This document shows, in pieces, positions 23,289-34,489 of a DNA stretch of 64,000 bases (the stretch's first letter is position 1; the number at the start of each line of letters is the position of its first letter). The notes under the pieces are model-generated. The model saw nothing but the letters and a program-made list of their open reading frames with translations. It was not told where the DNA came from and searched no databases. The stretch lies in NCBI RefSeq assembly GCF_018623035.1, contig NZ_CP076023.1, positions 558,001 through 622,000 on the forward strand. Direction: 5' to 3'. Both the position numbers and the translations under genes were made by a program. Source of the stretch: Cellulomonas dongxiuzhuiae. Its GTDB lineage: Bacteria > Actinomycetota > Actinomycetes > Actinomycetales > Cellulomonadaceae.

Positions 23289-25667
23289 GTGGACGTGTCA
23301 CGCCAGAACCAGCTGCTCGCGCACGAGAAGCGTCGAGAGCGGCTCCGCCGCCTGCTCGTCCTCCTCACCGGACTCCTGCTCGCCGCCACGGGCGTGCTCG
23401 CGCCCGTCGGCGAGGTGGCGGGCGCGCCCCGCTTCGACATCCGGTGCGACGAGCTGATCGACGGCATCGACGGCATCGCGGGGGACGACGACCTGCCCGG
23501 CGGCAAGAACGTCCCGGCCGGGCACAAGGAGAGGATCCCCGACTACACCTACGAGAACGCCTCCGAGGCGTTCCGGGACCGTGCGGCACCCACGCAGGCG
23601 GAGCTCGACGCGCTGCAGGGCGACTACAGGGACTTCCCTGCCGGGTCCGAGGACCGCATGCTCCGTCGCTGGAAGGTGTACGAGGGCCCGTGGGACTGGG
23701 AGCGCTGGCGCAACACGTACATCCCGAACCAGGCCAACGACGCGAGGGGCGACGGGTTCCACCGCAACGTCGGGCGGCGCCTCCAGCTCGGCGGCCCGGA
23801 GTGGATGTGCGAGGACACCAAGCTCTGGAACGAGAAGCAGCTCGGGTACGAGCGCCGGTACGACTCGGTCAACCGGACGAAGCAGCTCGCCATGGAGCTC
23901 AAGTCCGGCGGCTCACCCCTCAAGCTGGAGCAGCTCCGGGCTGACCAGGCCCTGATGCGGGGGTCGGGCTGGAAGGTGTACTACGTCTTCAGCCAGGAGC
24001 CGCTCCGCGGGCAGGTCCGGCTGATGGACCAGCACGGGATCAGGTACGTCGTGCTGGAGTCCACCGCGCGCCTGCAGAACCCGCCGGCCAAACCGGCCAA
24101 CACGTCCCTGAACCCGGACCCGAACAAGCCGACCGGAGGGGCCGCCAAGGACCTCGCGGCGCGCTCCGGCCGGACAGCCGCCGACGCCCGCGAGGCGCGG
24201 CGCCTCGCGGACGACTTCGACGACGACCAGCGCCGCCAGGGCTTCGGCGCCCGGCGCCCGGGCGGTATCGACTGGACCTCGCTCGAGCTCCACTACGTGT
24301 CGGACGACCCGCAGACCAAGGACTTCGGGTACGCGTTCTCCGCGGCGGAGCTGCCGGACGACGGCGAGGCCGAGCCGGGCTTCGGGGGAGAGGCCGCGCT
24401 CGACCTCTCGTCGGACGCGCTGTTCACGTGGCTGGCCCTCGACCAGAGCCAGTTCTGGGTCAACCTGAACCCGGACTCGCCCGAGTCGATCATCGACCCG
24501 CAGTTCGCGACGACGGACGCGGGTCGCGTGCTGCTGCAGGCGGACCTGCGCTTCAAGGAGACGCAGTACGAGTACATGGACCCGGAGACCGAGCACGGCA
24601 AGGCCTTCTGGGACTCGATGGAGCGCACGTCGGAGGGCCTGATCTGCCACGGGTCCTACCGGATGTGGGTCGAGCCGAAGCCGGCCACCGTCCGGGAGGA
24701 CGGCGACCAGCTCTACATCCTGGATGCGCCCCTGGCGGCCAGGTACGAGCCGATGGACATCGACTGGCGCCCGCCGGGGCAGGAGGAGGACTTCTGCGAG
24801 GACGCACCTCAGGACATCGTGGACCGCAACACCCGGCGCATCGCCGACACGTTCGCGCCGCTGCTGGAGCAGCGGGTGAACTCCGCCCCGGAGTACGCGG
24901 ACCTCCGTCGCGTGTACACCTCACGGGTGGCCGCCCAGTGGCTCGAGGAGCGTGACGCCGAGCGTCCTGGCGCCTTCCACGACGTCATCGGCTCCGGTGA
25001 CGTGTCGCCGTGGCCGGCGCGCACGGCGTGGGACCCGCAGGACGTCTTCGACGAGTACGTCCAGCAGCTGAGCACGCCGCTCTTCCGGTACGAGTGGACC
25101 TTCGGCGACATCGAGTACTGGATGGACATCGTGGGCGGGGTCACCCTGCCGGACACGCCTCGGGAGGCCATGCCTGCGGAGCAGTTCCAGCAGGAGCACC
25201 CGACCCTGCCGACGACCGTGCAGTCCTCGGTCCACGACGCGGTCAGCGTGCCGCTGGCCGCTCCGGCCGGCAACGCCCTGGGCACGTTCGCCGAGGACAC
25301 GGAGAGCATGGCGTGGCTGGGTGGCGGGCCGATCGTCCAGCTCGCGCCCGAGCCGACCGACCCGCCGGACCCCGGCCCGACCGACCCCGGCCCGACCGAC
25401 CCCGGCCCGACCGACCCCGGCCCCACCGACCCCGGTCCCACCGACCCGGGACCGGGCCCCGGTGACCCCGGCACCCCGCCGGGGGGCCGCGCCGACGGCC
25501 CGGCCGGGCCGCGCGGCGGCTCACCCCGCGAGGTCGTGGCCTGGGGCGGCGGGACGCTGCCCAGGACGGGGTTCTCGGAGCCGTGGATCGTCCCGACGGC
25601 GCTCGGGCTGATCCTGGCCGGCGGGGCGCTCCTGGTGCTGCGGCACCGCTGGACGCGGCGCCCGTGA
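23289..25667 (+). CDS. LPRTG wall-anchored protein with PD-(D/E)XK nuclease-like domain
   Basis: The 792-aa precursor starts at GTG 23289 behind GAGGGGG. Signal-like helix RLLVLLTGLLLAATGVLAP precedes a ~690-residue extracellular region. Around residues 190-245 the sequence YDSVN...AMELKSG...EQLRADQAL...GWKVYYVFS has the D192...E203-x-K205 layout of restriction-endonuclease-fold toxin domains. The middle region is unfamiliar. A DPGPT repeat spacer (nt 25365-25450) and the sorting signal L757-PRTG761, a hydrophobic helix and a basic RHRWTRRP tail end the protein. A sortase would attach it to peptidoglycan. A surface-displayed nuclease, or a remnant of one used in contact-dependent competition or DNA capture, is inferred. 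Confidence 0.7.
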   Translation: MDVSRQNQLLAHEKRRERLRRLLVLLTGLLLAATGVLAPVGEVAGAPRFDIRCDELIDGIDGIAGDDDLPGGKNVPAGHKERIPDYTYENASEAFRDRAAPTQAELDALQGDYRDFPAGSEDRMLRRWKVYEGPWDWERWRNTYIPNQANDARGDGFHRNVGRRLQLGGPEWMCEDTKLWNEKQLGYERRYDSVNRTKQLAMELKSGGSPLKLEQLRADQALMRGSGWKVYYVFSQEPLRGQVRLMDQHGIRYVVLESTARLQNPPAKPANTSLNPDPNKPTGGAAKDLAARSGRTAADAREARRLADDFDDDQRRQGFGARRPGGIDWTSLELHYVSDDPQTKDFGYAFSAAELPDDGEAEPGFGGEAALDLSSDALFTWLALDQSQFWVNLNPDSPESIIDPQFATTDAGRVLLQADLRFKETQYEYMDPETEHGKAFWDSMERTSEGLICHGSYRMWVEPKPATVREDGDQLYILDAPLAARYEPMDIDWRPPGQEEDFCEDAPQDIVDRNTRRIADTFAPLLEQRVNSAPEYADLRRVYTSRVAAQWLEERDAERPGAFHDVIGSGDVSPWPARTAWDPQDVFDEYVQQLSTPLFRYEWTFGDIEYWMDIVGGVTLPDTPREAMPAEQFQQEHPTLPTTVQSSVHDAVSVPLAAPAGNALGTFAEDTESMAWLGGGPIVQLAPEPTDPPDPGPTDPGPTDPGPTDPGPTDPGPTDPGPGPGDPGTPPGGRADGPAGPRGGSPREVVAWGGGTLPRTGFSEPWIVPTALGLILAGGALLVLRHRWTRRP
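25365..25450 (+). repeat. 15-bp tandem repeat encoding DPGPT spacer
   Basis: About six units of the pattern GACCCCGGCCCGACC encode (DPGPT)n ahead of the LPRTG signal. Proline-rich spacers of this kind extend surface proteins through the wall. It is coding, not a CRISPR or VNTR outside genes. Confidence 0.8.
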
Positions 25668-25715
25668 CCGCGCCAGCCCCGCGGGTCGACCCCGTGCGCA
25701 GCACCTGGTGCCGGG

Positions 25716-26996
25716 TCAGGGGCGAAGGGCGGGTTCGTCCTCGAGAGGTTCGTCCTGCGGCGCGGGCGCCTCGGCCTCGGCCATCGCGCGCCGTCCCGAG
25801 GGCAGCGCGACGCCGGCGACCACCACGACCATCAGCGCGACGCCCGCGGCGACGAGCAGCGACTCGACGCTGTACCGGTCGGCCAACGGCCCGAACACCG
25901 CCATCCCGACGGGCATCGCGACGGCCATGACGATGCCCACGAACCCGAACACCCGTCCCAGCCGCTCGGGCTCGACCTTCTCCTGCAGCACGGTCATGGT
26001 CGGGGTGGAGAAGAACGGCACGCCCAGGCCGATGAGGAACATGAAGCCGAAGAAGACCCACATGTTCGTCGACAGGCCCAGCCCCACGTTGAGCACGGCG
26101 AACAGCGCGGTGGTGATGACCACCATGTGCACGCGGTTGCGCAGGCCTCCCCACCACGCGACGACGACGCCGCCCAGGGTCATGCCGATGCTGAAGGCCA
26201 GCTCGTTGACCGTCAGCTTCCACACCTCGTCGCCGAACGAGCGCACCACCATGAGCGGCGTGAGGAACGACGGGGCGACGATGAGCACGAACACCAGGCC
26301 CCACATGGCCAGGATCCACCGCACGAACGGTGTTCGGGCGACGTACCGCACGCCGTCGGTGAGGTCCGCGAGGTAGCCGCGCACGCCCGCCTGCTGGTCG
26401 GCGCGCTGCAGGCGGGGCACGGGCACGAGCAGCAGCAGCCCGATGCCGATGAGCGCGGTGACGACGTCGACGAAGAAGATGGCCTCGATCGACGCCCACG
26501 CGTACATGCCGGCGGCCAGCGCCGGCGCGACGAGCATCATGGCGGACTGGATGGTGCCGTTGATGCCGTTGACGCGCATGAGCTTGTCGGTCGGCACGAT
26601 CTGGGGGAGCAGGGCGCCGACGGCGGGCGTCTGGATGCCCGCGCCGGCGGACCGTATCGCGGCGGCCAGGTAGAGGATCCACAGGTCGTCGTAGCCGGAC
26701 AGCATGAGGATCGCGAGCGCCAGGGTGGTGGCGGCGATGGACGCGTCGGCGCCGATGACCAGCGCGCGGCGGTTCAGCCGGTCGGCCCACACGCCGCCGA
26801 AGACCGACACCACCGCCTGCGGCAGGAAGCCGACGACCGCGTAGACGGCCATGACCGTCCCGGAGCGCGTGACGAGCGTGAGGTGCCACATGATCGCGTA
26901 CTGCACGAGCATCGAGCCGAGCAGCGAGAACGTCTGACCCGTGAGGAACACGGTGACGTCGCGCCGCCAGCGGGTGGGTGCGGTGGGGGTGGTCAT
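25716..26996 (-). CDS. MFS transporter, drug-efflux-like
   Basis: The 426-aa, ~12-helix major facilitator starts at ATG 26996; the in-frame upstream extension is charged non-membrane noise. The loop 2-3 motif GGVWADRLNRR and the N-terminal WRRDVTVFLTGQTFSLLG resemble the MefA/enterobactin-exporter type of MFS proteins. The C-terminal tail is acidic (EDEPALRP). Likely a proton-coupled exporter of a small amphiphilic compound; substrate unknown. It converges with the LPRTG gene with 48 bp between stops and is divergent from glgP. Confidence 0.75.
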   Translation of the reverse strand: MTTPTAPTRWRRDVTVFLTGQTFSLLGSMLVQYAIMWHLTLVTRSGTVMAVYAVVGFLPQAVVSVFGGVWADRLNRRALVIGADASIAATTLALAILMLSGYDDLWILYLAAAIRSAGAGIQTPAVGALLPQIVPTDKLMRVNGINGTIQSAMMLVAPALAAGMYAWASIEAIFFVDVVTALIGIGLLLLVPVPRLQRADQQAGVRGYLADLTDGVRYVARTPFVRWILAMWGLVFVLIVAPSFLTPLMVVRSFGDEVWKLTVNELAFSIGMTLGGVVVAWWGGLRNRVHMVVITTALFAVLNVGLGLSTNMWVFFGFMFLIGLGVPFFSTPTMTVLQEKVEPERLGRVFGFVGIVMAVAMPVGMAVFGPLADRYSVESLLVAAGVALMVVVVAGVALPSGRRAMAEAEAPAPQDEPLEDEPALRP

Positions 26997-27168
26997 GGCG
27001 GCCTCGGGGTGGTAGGTGCACGACGACGTCCCGGGGTAAGACCGGGCGCGGCGGCCGGACTCATCGGGACCACCCCATGCTCGTCCCGACGGTGGTTCGC
27101 GGTCACGCCGATTGCCGCGCGCACGCGGTTCGCGCCGGGTTGCCCCGCCGTGCCCCGTGAGGAGAGAG

Positions 27169-27279
27169 GTGAGCAAGGGCACAGGACACGCCGCGAGACA
27201 CGCTGATTGCGCACTTCGTGGCGGAATGCCCCCGCTGCCCGCCTGGATTCACCCGGTGAGGGGAACTACCGTTGCGTAA
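27169..27279 (+). CDS. possible 36-codon leader ORF abutting glgP
   Basis: GTG 27169 has a GAGGAG site 4 bases upstream. The frame (MSKGTGHAARHADCALRGG...) ends in TAA at 27277-27279, with glgP's GTG immediately next. The nearest good purine stretch for glgP (GAGGGGAA, 27258-27265) is too far from its start for efficient independent initiation, so reinitiation from this ORF is plausible. Composition alone does not prove it is translated. Confidence 0.3.
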   Translation: MSKGTGHAARHADCALRGGMPPLPAWIHPVRGTTVA

Positions 27280-29763
<2,484 letters not shown>

Positions 29764-29780
29764 CCCGCTCGTCCGCGCCC

Positions 29781-29819
29781 GGCCCCGTCACCCGCGACGT
29801 CCTCGCGGGTGGCGGGGCC
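29781..29819 (+). terminator. hairpin terminator after glgP
   Basis: The 17-bp arms GGCCCCGTCACCCGCGA and TCGCGGGTGGCGGGGCC pair with a single mismatch around CGTCC, 17 bp after the glgP stop. Confidence 0.85.
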
Positions 29820-30016
29820 GTTCCGTGTCCACAGGTGGCTCTCGGGCAGCTCGCAGAGAAGTTCACTCGTACGCGCGGACCGGTTCCTCCCGGATCGGGC
29901 GGTACGGGCGCTTTCTGCCCAGTGACCTGCGTCGACGCCGACCCGTAGCCTGCGGACGAGCACTGAGATCCACGCCACTCGTCCGCCTTCACGGCGGGCA
30001 ATGAAGGAGCAACCTC

Positions 30017-31048
30017 GTGACCCCGAACCCCCTCCGGAGAGCGGCCGCGATCATCGCGCTCTCCGTCCTCGCCTTCAGCGGCACCGCCGTCGCGGCCCAG
30101 GCCGCCACGGTCGAGCCGAGCCCGTCCCCGACCGTCACCGCGGAGCCGACCGCCGAGCCGACGGACGAGCCCACCGCCGAGCCGACGGACGAGCCGACGG
30201 ACGAGCCCACCGACGAGCCGACGGACGAGCCCACCGCCGAGCCGACGGACGAGCCGACGGACGAGCCGACGGACGAGCCGACGGACGAGCCCACCGCCGA
30301 GCCGACGGCCGGTACGGTCCCGGTCCCGGCCCTGACCGTCACGCAGCCGACCTGCAACGGCCTCAACGTCGTGAACACCGGCCGGATCGCCATCGCGCCG
30401 GCCTCGACGGTGGACTGGGTCGTCTTCAACGAGGGCGGCTCGCTGTACGCAGCCAGCGAGGAGGACATCGAGGGGTCCTCCGAGAACCCCGGCGACGCAG
30501 GCCAGTTCGACGTCGCGCCCGGCGAGTACTACGTCTTCGCGTTCCCCGGCGACGACAAGGAGTTCACGGACCTCGGTGCGTGGGTCCTGATCGAGCCCGA
30601 GTTCGACACCACCATCTTCCAGACGATCAACATCACCCCGTTCGCGGGGACGTGCCCCGTCGAAACGCAGCTGACGGACGCCACCAAGGGCGGCTTCACC
30701 AGCCCGGCGAACGTCACCCGGGGCGGCACGCTCGTCCTGTCCGGCCTGCCGGCCGGTGCGGTCCTGCGCGGCTACCTGTTCTCGGTCCCCACGGACCTCG
30801 GTGTCGCGACGGTGGCCGCTGACGGCACGCTGCGCCTGACGGTCCCCGCGGCCGTCACGGTCGGCACGCACCGCGTCGCGCTGTACCGCGCCGACGGCAC
30901 GCTCCTCGGCTGGCAGTACGTCGAGGTCCTCGCCGGCGGGCAGCTCGCCGTCACCGGTGTCGACCCCGTCGCGGGCGTCCTCGGCGGCGTCGTGCTCGTC
31001 GCGGCCGGCGGTGCGCTCGTCCTGGCGCGTCGTCGCCTGGCGAGCTGA
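30017..31048 (+). CDS. EPTD-repeat surface protein with LAVTG sorting signal
   Basis: The 343-aa precursor starts at GTG 30017 behind GGAG. The signal peptide (AAAIIALSVLAFSGTAVAAQA) is followed by ~55 residues of EPTD/EPTA repeats, then a ~200-residue beta-rich region with two short Ig-like domains (second begins GGFTSPANVTRGGTLVLSG). The sorting signal L310-AVTG314, hydrophobic helix and ARRRLAS tail fit the LAxTG type recognised by class E sortases of high-GC actinomycetes. The acidic Pro-rich stalk would project the domains from the wall. No enzymatic motif is seen. Domain 1 has two cysteines (TCNG, GTCPV). Confidence 0.75.
   Translation: MTPNPLRRAAAIIALSVLAFSGTAVAAQAATVEPSPSPTVTAEPTAEPTDEPTAEPTDEPTDEPTDEPTDEPTAEPTDEPTDEPTDEPTDEPTAEPTAGTVPVPALTVTQPTCNGLNVVNTGRIAIAPASTVDWVVFNEGGSLYAASEEDIEGSSENPGDAGQFDVAPGEYYVFAFPGDDKEFTDLGAWVLIEPEFDTTIFQTINITPFAGTCPVETQLTDATKGGFTSPANVTRGGTLVLSGLPAGAVLRGYLFSVPTDLGVATVAADGTLRLTVPAAVTVGTHRVALYRADGTLLGWQYVEVLAGGQLAVTGVDPVAGVLGGVVLVAAGGALVLARRRLAS
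30141..30309 (+). repeat. 12-bp tandem repeats encoding EPTD/EPTA stalk
   Basis: About fourteen units related to GAGCCGACGGAC are interspersed with GAGCCCACCGCC variants. Such repeats can expand or shrink by slippage, changing stalk length. Confidence 0.85.
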
Positions 31049-31063
31049 CCCAGCAGCACCCTC

Positions 31064-31109
31064 ACCGACGCCCGGTCGGTCACCTCACGGTGACCTGCCG
31101 GGCGTCGGT
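31064..31109. terminator. bidirectional terminator between convergent genes
   Basis: The 21-bp arms beginning ACCGACGCCCGG and ending CCGGGCGTCGGT pair with two mismatches around a TCAC-type loop. It ends just before the stop of the minus-strand gene at 31113 and serves both directions. Confidence 0.85.
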
Positions 31110-31112
31110 GCG

Positions 31113-31826
31113 TCAGCGGCGCTTGCGCGGCGGTGTGCGCCGCGGAGCAGGGCGCGGCGTGCGCGGCTCGCGCCGCGGCGCGGGTGCCGGGGCCTGCGCG
31201 CCGCTGCCGCGCGAGCTGCCCACGGTGCGGCCGCGCACGATGCCGACGAGCTCCTGCACGTGCGCGTGCTCGGTGTCCGTGCGCCAGACGAGCACGACAG
31301 GTGACCCCGGCGCGTCGGGGACGACGCGCACCGCGGTGCCGCGGCGGTCGTGCAGGCGCGCCAGCGAGTGCGGCACCAGCAGGACGCCCGCGCCGTTCGC
31401 GACGAGGTCCACGCCCGTGGGCACGTCCGGGACCTCGAGCACGTCGACGCCCGGGGGCGTCCAGCCGAGGACGTCGTCACCGGGGAGCAGCAGCGTCTCG
31501 CCCGCCAGGTCGGGCACGTCGACCTCGCTCACGACGGTCAGGACGTGGTCCTTGCGCACGACGACGACGGTCTGCTCGGTCCACATCGGCACCACGGCCC
31601 AGCCGTCGGCCGTGCGCGGCGTCGTCGTGGGCAGGCCCGGGGGCGGCGTGTCCACACCGGTGGGAGGCAGGCGCAGCACGGCCGCGTCCACGTCGCCGCG
31701 CAGGACCGCGTCGACCGCCTCGCCCGCACCGGCGTGCACGACCTGCAGGGGGTCGGCGGGCAGGCGCTCGCGCCACACCCGCGCCCACCGGTCGGGGCTC
31801 GTGCCGGGCACCAGGAGCAGCCTCAT
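31113..31826 (-). CDS. LysR-type substrate-binding domain protein without HTH
   Basis: The 237-aa protein starts at ATG 31826, overlapping the trmB stop by four bases. It resembles the C-terminal ligand-binding domain of LysR regulators (LLLVPGTSPDRWARVW, DAVLRGDVDAAVLRLPP, VVVVRKDHVLTVVSEVDVPDL, GVLLVPHSLARL). No helix-turn-helix segment exists upstream, because trmB occupies that DNA. The last ~35 residues are very basic and Pro-rich (APAPRREPRTPRPAPRRTPP), which could contact nucleic acid. It could be a ligand-responsive modulator or a binding protein recruited from a LysR ancestor. Function not established. Confidence 0.7.
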   Translation of the reverse strand: MRLLLVPGTSPDRWARVWRERLPADPLQVVHAGAGEAVDAVLRGDVDAAVLRLPPTGVDTPPPGLPTTTPRTADGWAVVPMWTEQTVVVVRKDHVLTVVSEVDVPDLAGETLLLPGDDVLGWTPPGVDVLEVPDVPTGVDLVANGAGVLLVPHSLARLHDRRGTAVRVVPDAPGSPVVLVWRTDTEHAHVQELVGIVRGRTVGSSRGSGAQAPAPAPRREPRTPRPAPRRTPPRKRR

Positions 31827-32554
31827 CGCACGCGCCGCACGATCACGTCGGTGACCTCGTGGCCCAGGTCGAGGCCCCGCTGCTCGAAGCGCGTGACCGG
31901 CCGGTGCGCGGGCCGCGGCACGACGCCACCGGCCAGGTCCGGGTCGCCCGTCAGCACGTCCCGCATCTGCTCGGCGTAGTCCGCCCAGTCGGTGGCGACG
32001 TGCAGCGTGCCCCCGACGCGCAGCCGCGCGCGCAGCAGCCCGACGTGCTCGGGCTGGACCAGGCGACGCTTGTGGTGCTTGGTCTTGGGCCACGGGTCCG
32101 GGAAGAACGCGTGCACGGCGTCGAGGCTGCCCGGGGCGACGTCGGCGCGCAGCAGCCGCAGCGCATCGCCGTGGGCCACCCGGACGTTCGTCAGGCCGTG
32201 GCGCTCGACGAGGAGCAGCAGCGCCGCGAGACCGGGCAGGTGCGCCTCGACGGCCAGCCAGTCGCGGCGGGGGTCGGCCGCGGCCATCGCGGCGGTCGCG
32301 TCGCCCATGCCGGAGCCGATCTCGACGACGAGCGGCGCCGCACGGCCGAACAGTGCGACCGTGTCGAGCAGGCCGTCCGGCGTGCGCGGCGGCGGTGCGC
32401 TCGGGTCGTCGACCGAGAAGCCCCACCGGGGGAACAGGCGCTCCAGCGCGTCGACCCGGTCGACCCCGAGGGGCGACCGGCGGGACTGGAACGTGCGCAC
32501 CGGCTCGTGCGCGCGCGGCGCGCGATGGGTGAACACGTCGATCGGGTACTGCAC
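31823..32554 (-). CDS. trmB: tRNA (guanine46-N7)-methyltransferase
   Basis: The 243-aa SAM-dependent enzyme forms m7G46 in tRNA variable loops. The SAM-binding motif is VVEIGSGMGDAT; the TrmB signature FFPDPWPKTKHHKRR is intact, and HVATDWADYAEQM follows. GTG 32554 is chosen because AGGG lies 8 bases upstream; GTG 32563 is an alternative. Upstream in-frame codons lack support. It is coupled to the LysR-type domain gene. Confidence 0.92.
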   Translation of the reverse strand: MQYPIDVFTHRAPRAHEPVRTFQSRRSPLGVDRVDALERLFPRWGFSVDDPSAPPPRTPDGLLDTVALFGRAAPLVVEIGSGMGDATAAMAAADPRRDWLAVEAHLPGLAALLLLVERHGLTNVRVAHGDALRLLRADVAPGSLDAVHAFFPDPWPKTKHHKRRLVQPEHVGLLRARLRVGGTLHVATDWADYAEQMRDVLTGDPDLAGGVVPRPAHRPVTRFEQRGLDLGHEVTDVIVRRVR

Positions 32555-32576
32555 GGCGCCCACCCTACGCACCGGA

Positions 32577-33356
32577 TCAGGCGACGACGTCCTCCTCGGG
32601 CGCCTGGAGCAGGGCGAGCACCTCACCGGCGGGGCCGCGGACCAGGAGCATCCGCCCGTAGGGGGTGTCCTCCGGGCCGCTGACGACCTCCCCGCCGAGC
32701 TCGCCGACGCGCGGCACGATCGCGTCCGCGTCCTCGACCGCGATGTACCAGGTCCACGCCGCCGGGACGTCGCCCGCGCCCGGACCGTAGCCGCCGATGC
32801 CGGCCGCGGGCGTCCCGCCGACGGACAGCGACGTGTACGTGAAGTCCGGCGCGCTCATGTCGTGCTGCTCGTAGCCGAACAGGGCGGTGTAGAAGCGGCG
32901 GGCGGCGTCCGGGTCGTGCGACATCTGCTCGGCCCACACGAAGGAGCCCGGCGCGTCGGTCAGCTCCCACCCGGTGTGCTCGACCGACTCCCACAACCCC
33001 ACGAGCGCGCCCGTCGGGTCCGTGAGCAGCGCCATGCGGCCCTGCCGGAGCACCGACATCGGCCCCACCACGACGCTGGCCCCCGCCCCGACCGCGCGCG
33101 CCACGCTCGCCTCCACGTCGTCCGTCGCCAGGTAGACGCACCAGCCCGCGGGCTGCGGCACGTCCGACACCCGCAGGCCGGCGACGACCTTCCCGTCGAC
33201 GGTCGCGGTGACGTACCCGCCGGTCTCGGGCCCCCCGACGCTCAGCTGCCAGCCGAGCAGGCCGCCGTAGAACCGCTGCGTCGGCCCGAGGTCCGTGACG
33301 GTGATGTCCGCCCAGCTGGGCACGCCGGCAGGCCACGGGTCGGGGGTGAGCGTCAT
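32577..33356 (-). CDS. two-domain VOC (glyoxalase-fold) protein
   Basis: The 259-aa protein has two tandem VOC halves: ~10-125 (WADITVTDLGPTQRFYGGLLG) and ~140-255 (SFVWAEQMSHDPDAARRFY), each with the beta-alpha-beta-beta-beta layout. ATG 33356 is preceded by GGAGG at four bases. Family members range over dioxygenases, glyoxalases and antibiotic-binding proteins. The pattern resembles the duplicated VOC proteins linked to hydroxylation or resistance in actinomycetes. Metal ligands are not all obvious, so a binding role is possible. Confidence 0.8.
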   Translation of the reverse strand: MTLTPDPWPAGVPSWADITVTDLGPTQRFYGGLLGWQLSVGGPETGGYVTATVDGKVVAGLRVSDVPQPAGWCVYLATDDVEASVARAVGAGASVVVGPMSVLRQGRMALLTDPTGALVGLWESVEHTGWELTDAPGSFVWAEQMSHDPDAARRFYTALFGYEQHDMSAPDFTYTSLSVGGTPAAGIGGYGPGAGDVPAAWTWYIAVEDADAIVPRVGELGGEVVSGPEDTPYGRMLLVRGPAGEVLALLQAPEEDVVA

Positions 33357-33463
33357 GGGTCCTCCGGAGGTCGTGGTGCGGACGTCGGTCCGCGGCAGGG
33401 CGAGCACAGCCAACCACCGCCGCACCCATCGCGCACGACGAGCCCGCGTGCTACTCCGGTGAC

Positions 33464-34489
33464 ATGGCATCCGACCCACGCGACGAGGCCGACCCGCTGG
33501 TCGATGCACCCGAGCAGGGCGCGGGCGGGGAGTCGACGCTCACCGTCGTCCTCGCGCTGACCGCGAACGTGCTGATCGCGGTGGCCAAGACGGTCGCGGC
33601 GGTCGTCACGGGTGCCGCCTCCATGCTGGCCGAGGCCGCGCACTCGTGGGCGGACACGGGCAACGAGGTGCTCCTGCTCGTGGCGCAGCGCCGCGCGGCG
33701 CGCCCGGCCGACCCCACGCACCCCTTCGGCTACGGGCGCGAGGTCTACGTGTGGTCGATGTTCGCGGCGATCGGGCTGTTCGCGGTCGGTGCGGGGGTCT
33801 CCGTCACGCACGGCGTCCACGAGCTGACGGACCCGGAGCCGGCGTCGGACTTCCGTGTCGCGTACGCGGTGCTCGCGGTGGCGTTCGTGCTCGAGGGCGC
33901 GTCCTTCCGGCAGGCGTGGCGGCAGAGCCGCGCCGAGGCGGCGCAGCGTGAGCGCGGCGTGCTCGAGCAGGTCCTGGCGACATCCGATCCGACGGTGCGT
34001 GCCGTGTTCTTCGAGGACTCGGCAGCGCTCGTCGGACTCGTGATCGCCGCCGGCGGGATCGTCGCGAACCAGGTGACCGGGTCCCCGGTGCCGGACGCCG
34101 TCGGGTCGATCCTCGTCGGCGGGCTCCTCGCCGGTGTCGCGTACGTGCTCGTCGTGCGCAACCTGCGGTTCCTCGTCGGGCAGGCCGTGGACCCCGCGCT
34201 GCAGGCCGCCGCGCTGCGGGCGCTGCTGCAGCTGCCGCAGGTCGCGCGGGTCACGCAGCTGTGGATCGAGTTCGTCGGCGCGCGCCGTGTGCTGCTCACC
34301 GGTGCGGTGGACCTGGCGGGCGACCCCGACGAGCACGAGGCGTCGCGTCTGCTCGCCGAGGTCGAGGCCGCCGTGCGTGCCAGTCCAGGAGTCGCCGGCG
34401 CGATGCTCTCGCTCTCCGAGCCCGGTGAGCCGTCGCTCGTCCCGCCGCCCGTCAGCGCGCCGCGAGGCGGGCCGTCAGGAAGTCGGTGA
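33464..34489 (+). CDS. cation diffusion facilitator, Zn/Mn/Co efflux
   Basis: The 341-aa membrane protein has six predicted helices and a cytoplasmic ferredoxin-like C-terminal domain. The transport-site motif HSWAD lies in helix II (AEAAHSWADTGNE) and EDSAALVGLV in helix V. HPFGYGREVYVW is the usual CDF loop. It exports divalent cations in exchange for protons; the metal is not predictable here. The last 38 bp overlap the convergent hydrolase gene. Confidence 0.85.
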   Translation: MASDPRDEADPLVDAPEQGAGGESTLTVVLALTANVLIAVAKTVAAVVTGAASMLAEAAHSWADTGNEVLLLVAQRRAARPADPTHPFGYGREVYVWSMFAAIGLFAVGAGVSVTHGVHELTDPEPASDFRVAYAVLAVAFVLEGASFRQAWRQSRAEAAQRERGVLEQVLATSDPTVRAVFFEDSAALVGLVIAAGGIVANQVTGSPVPDAVGSILVGGLLAGVAYVLVVRNLRFLVGQAVDPALQAAALRALLQLPQVARVTQLWIEFVGARRVLLTGAVDLAGDPDEHEASRLLAEVEAAVRASPGVAGAMLSLSEPGEPSLVPPPVSAPRGGPSGSR

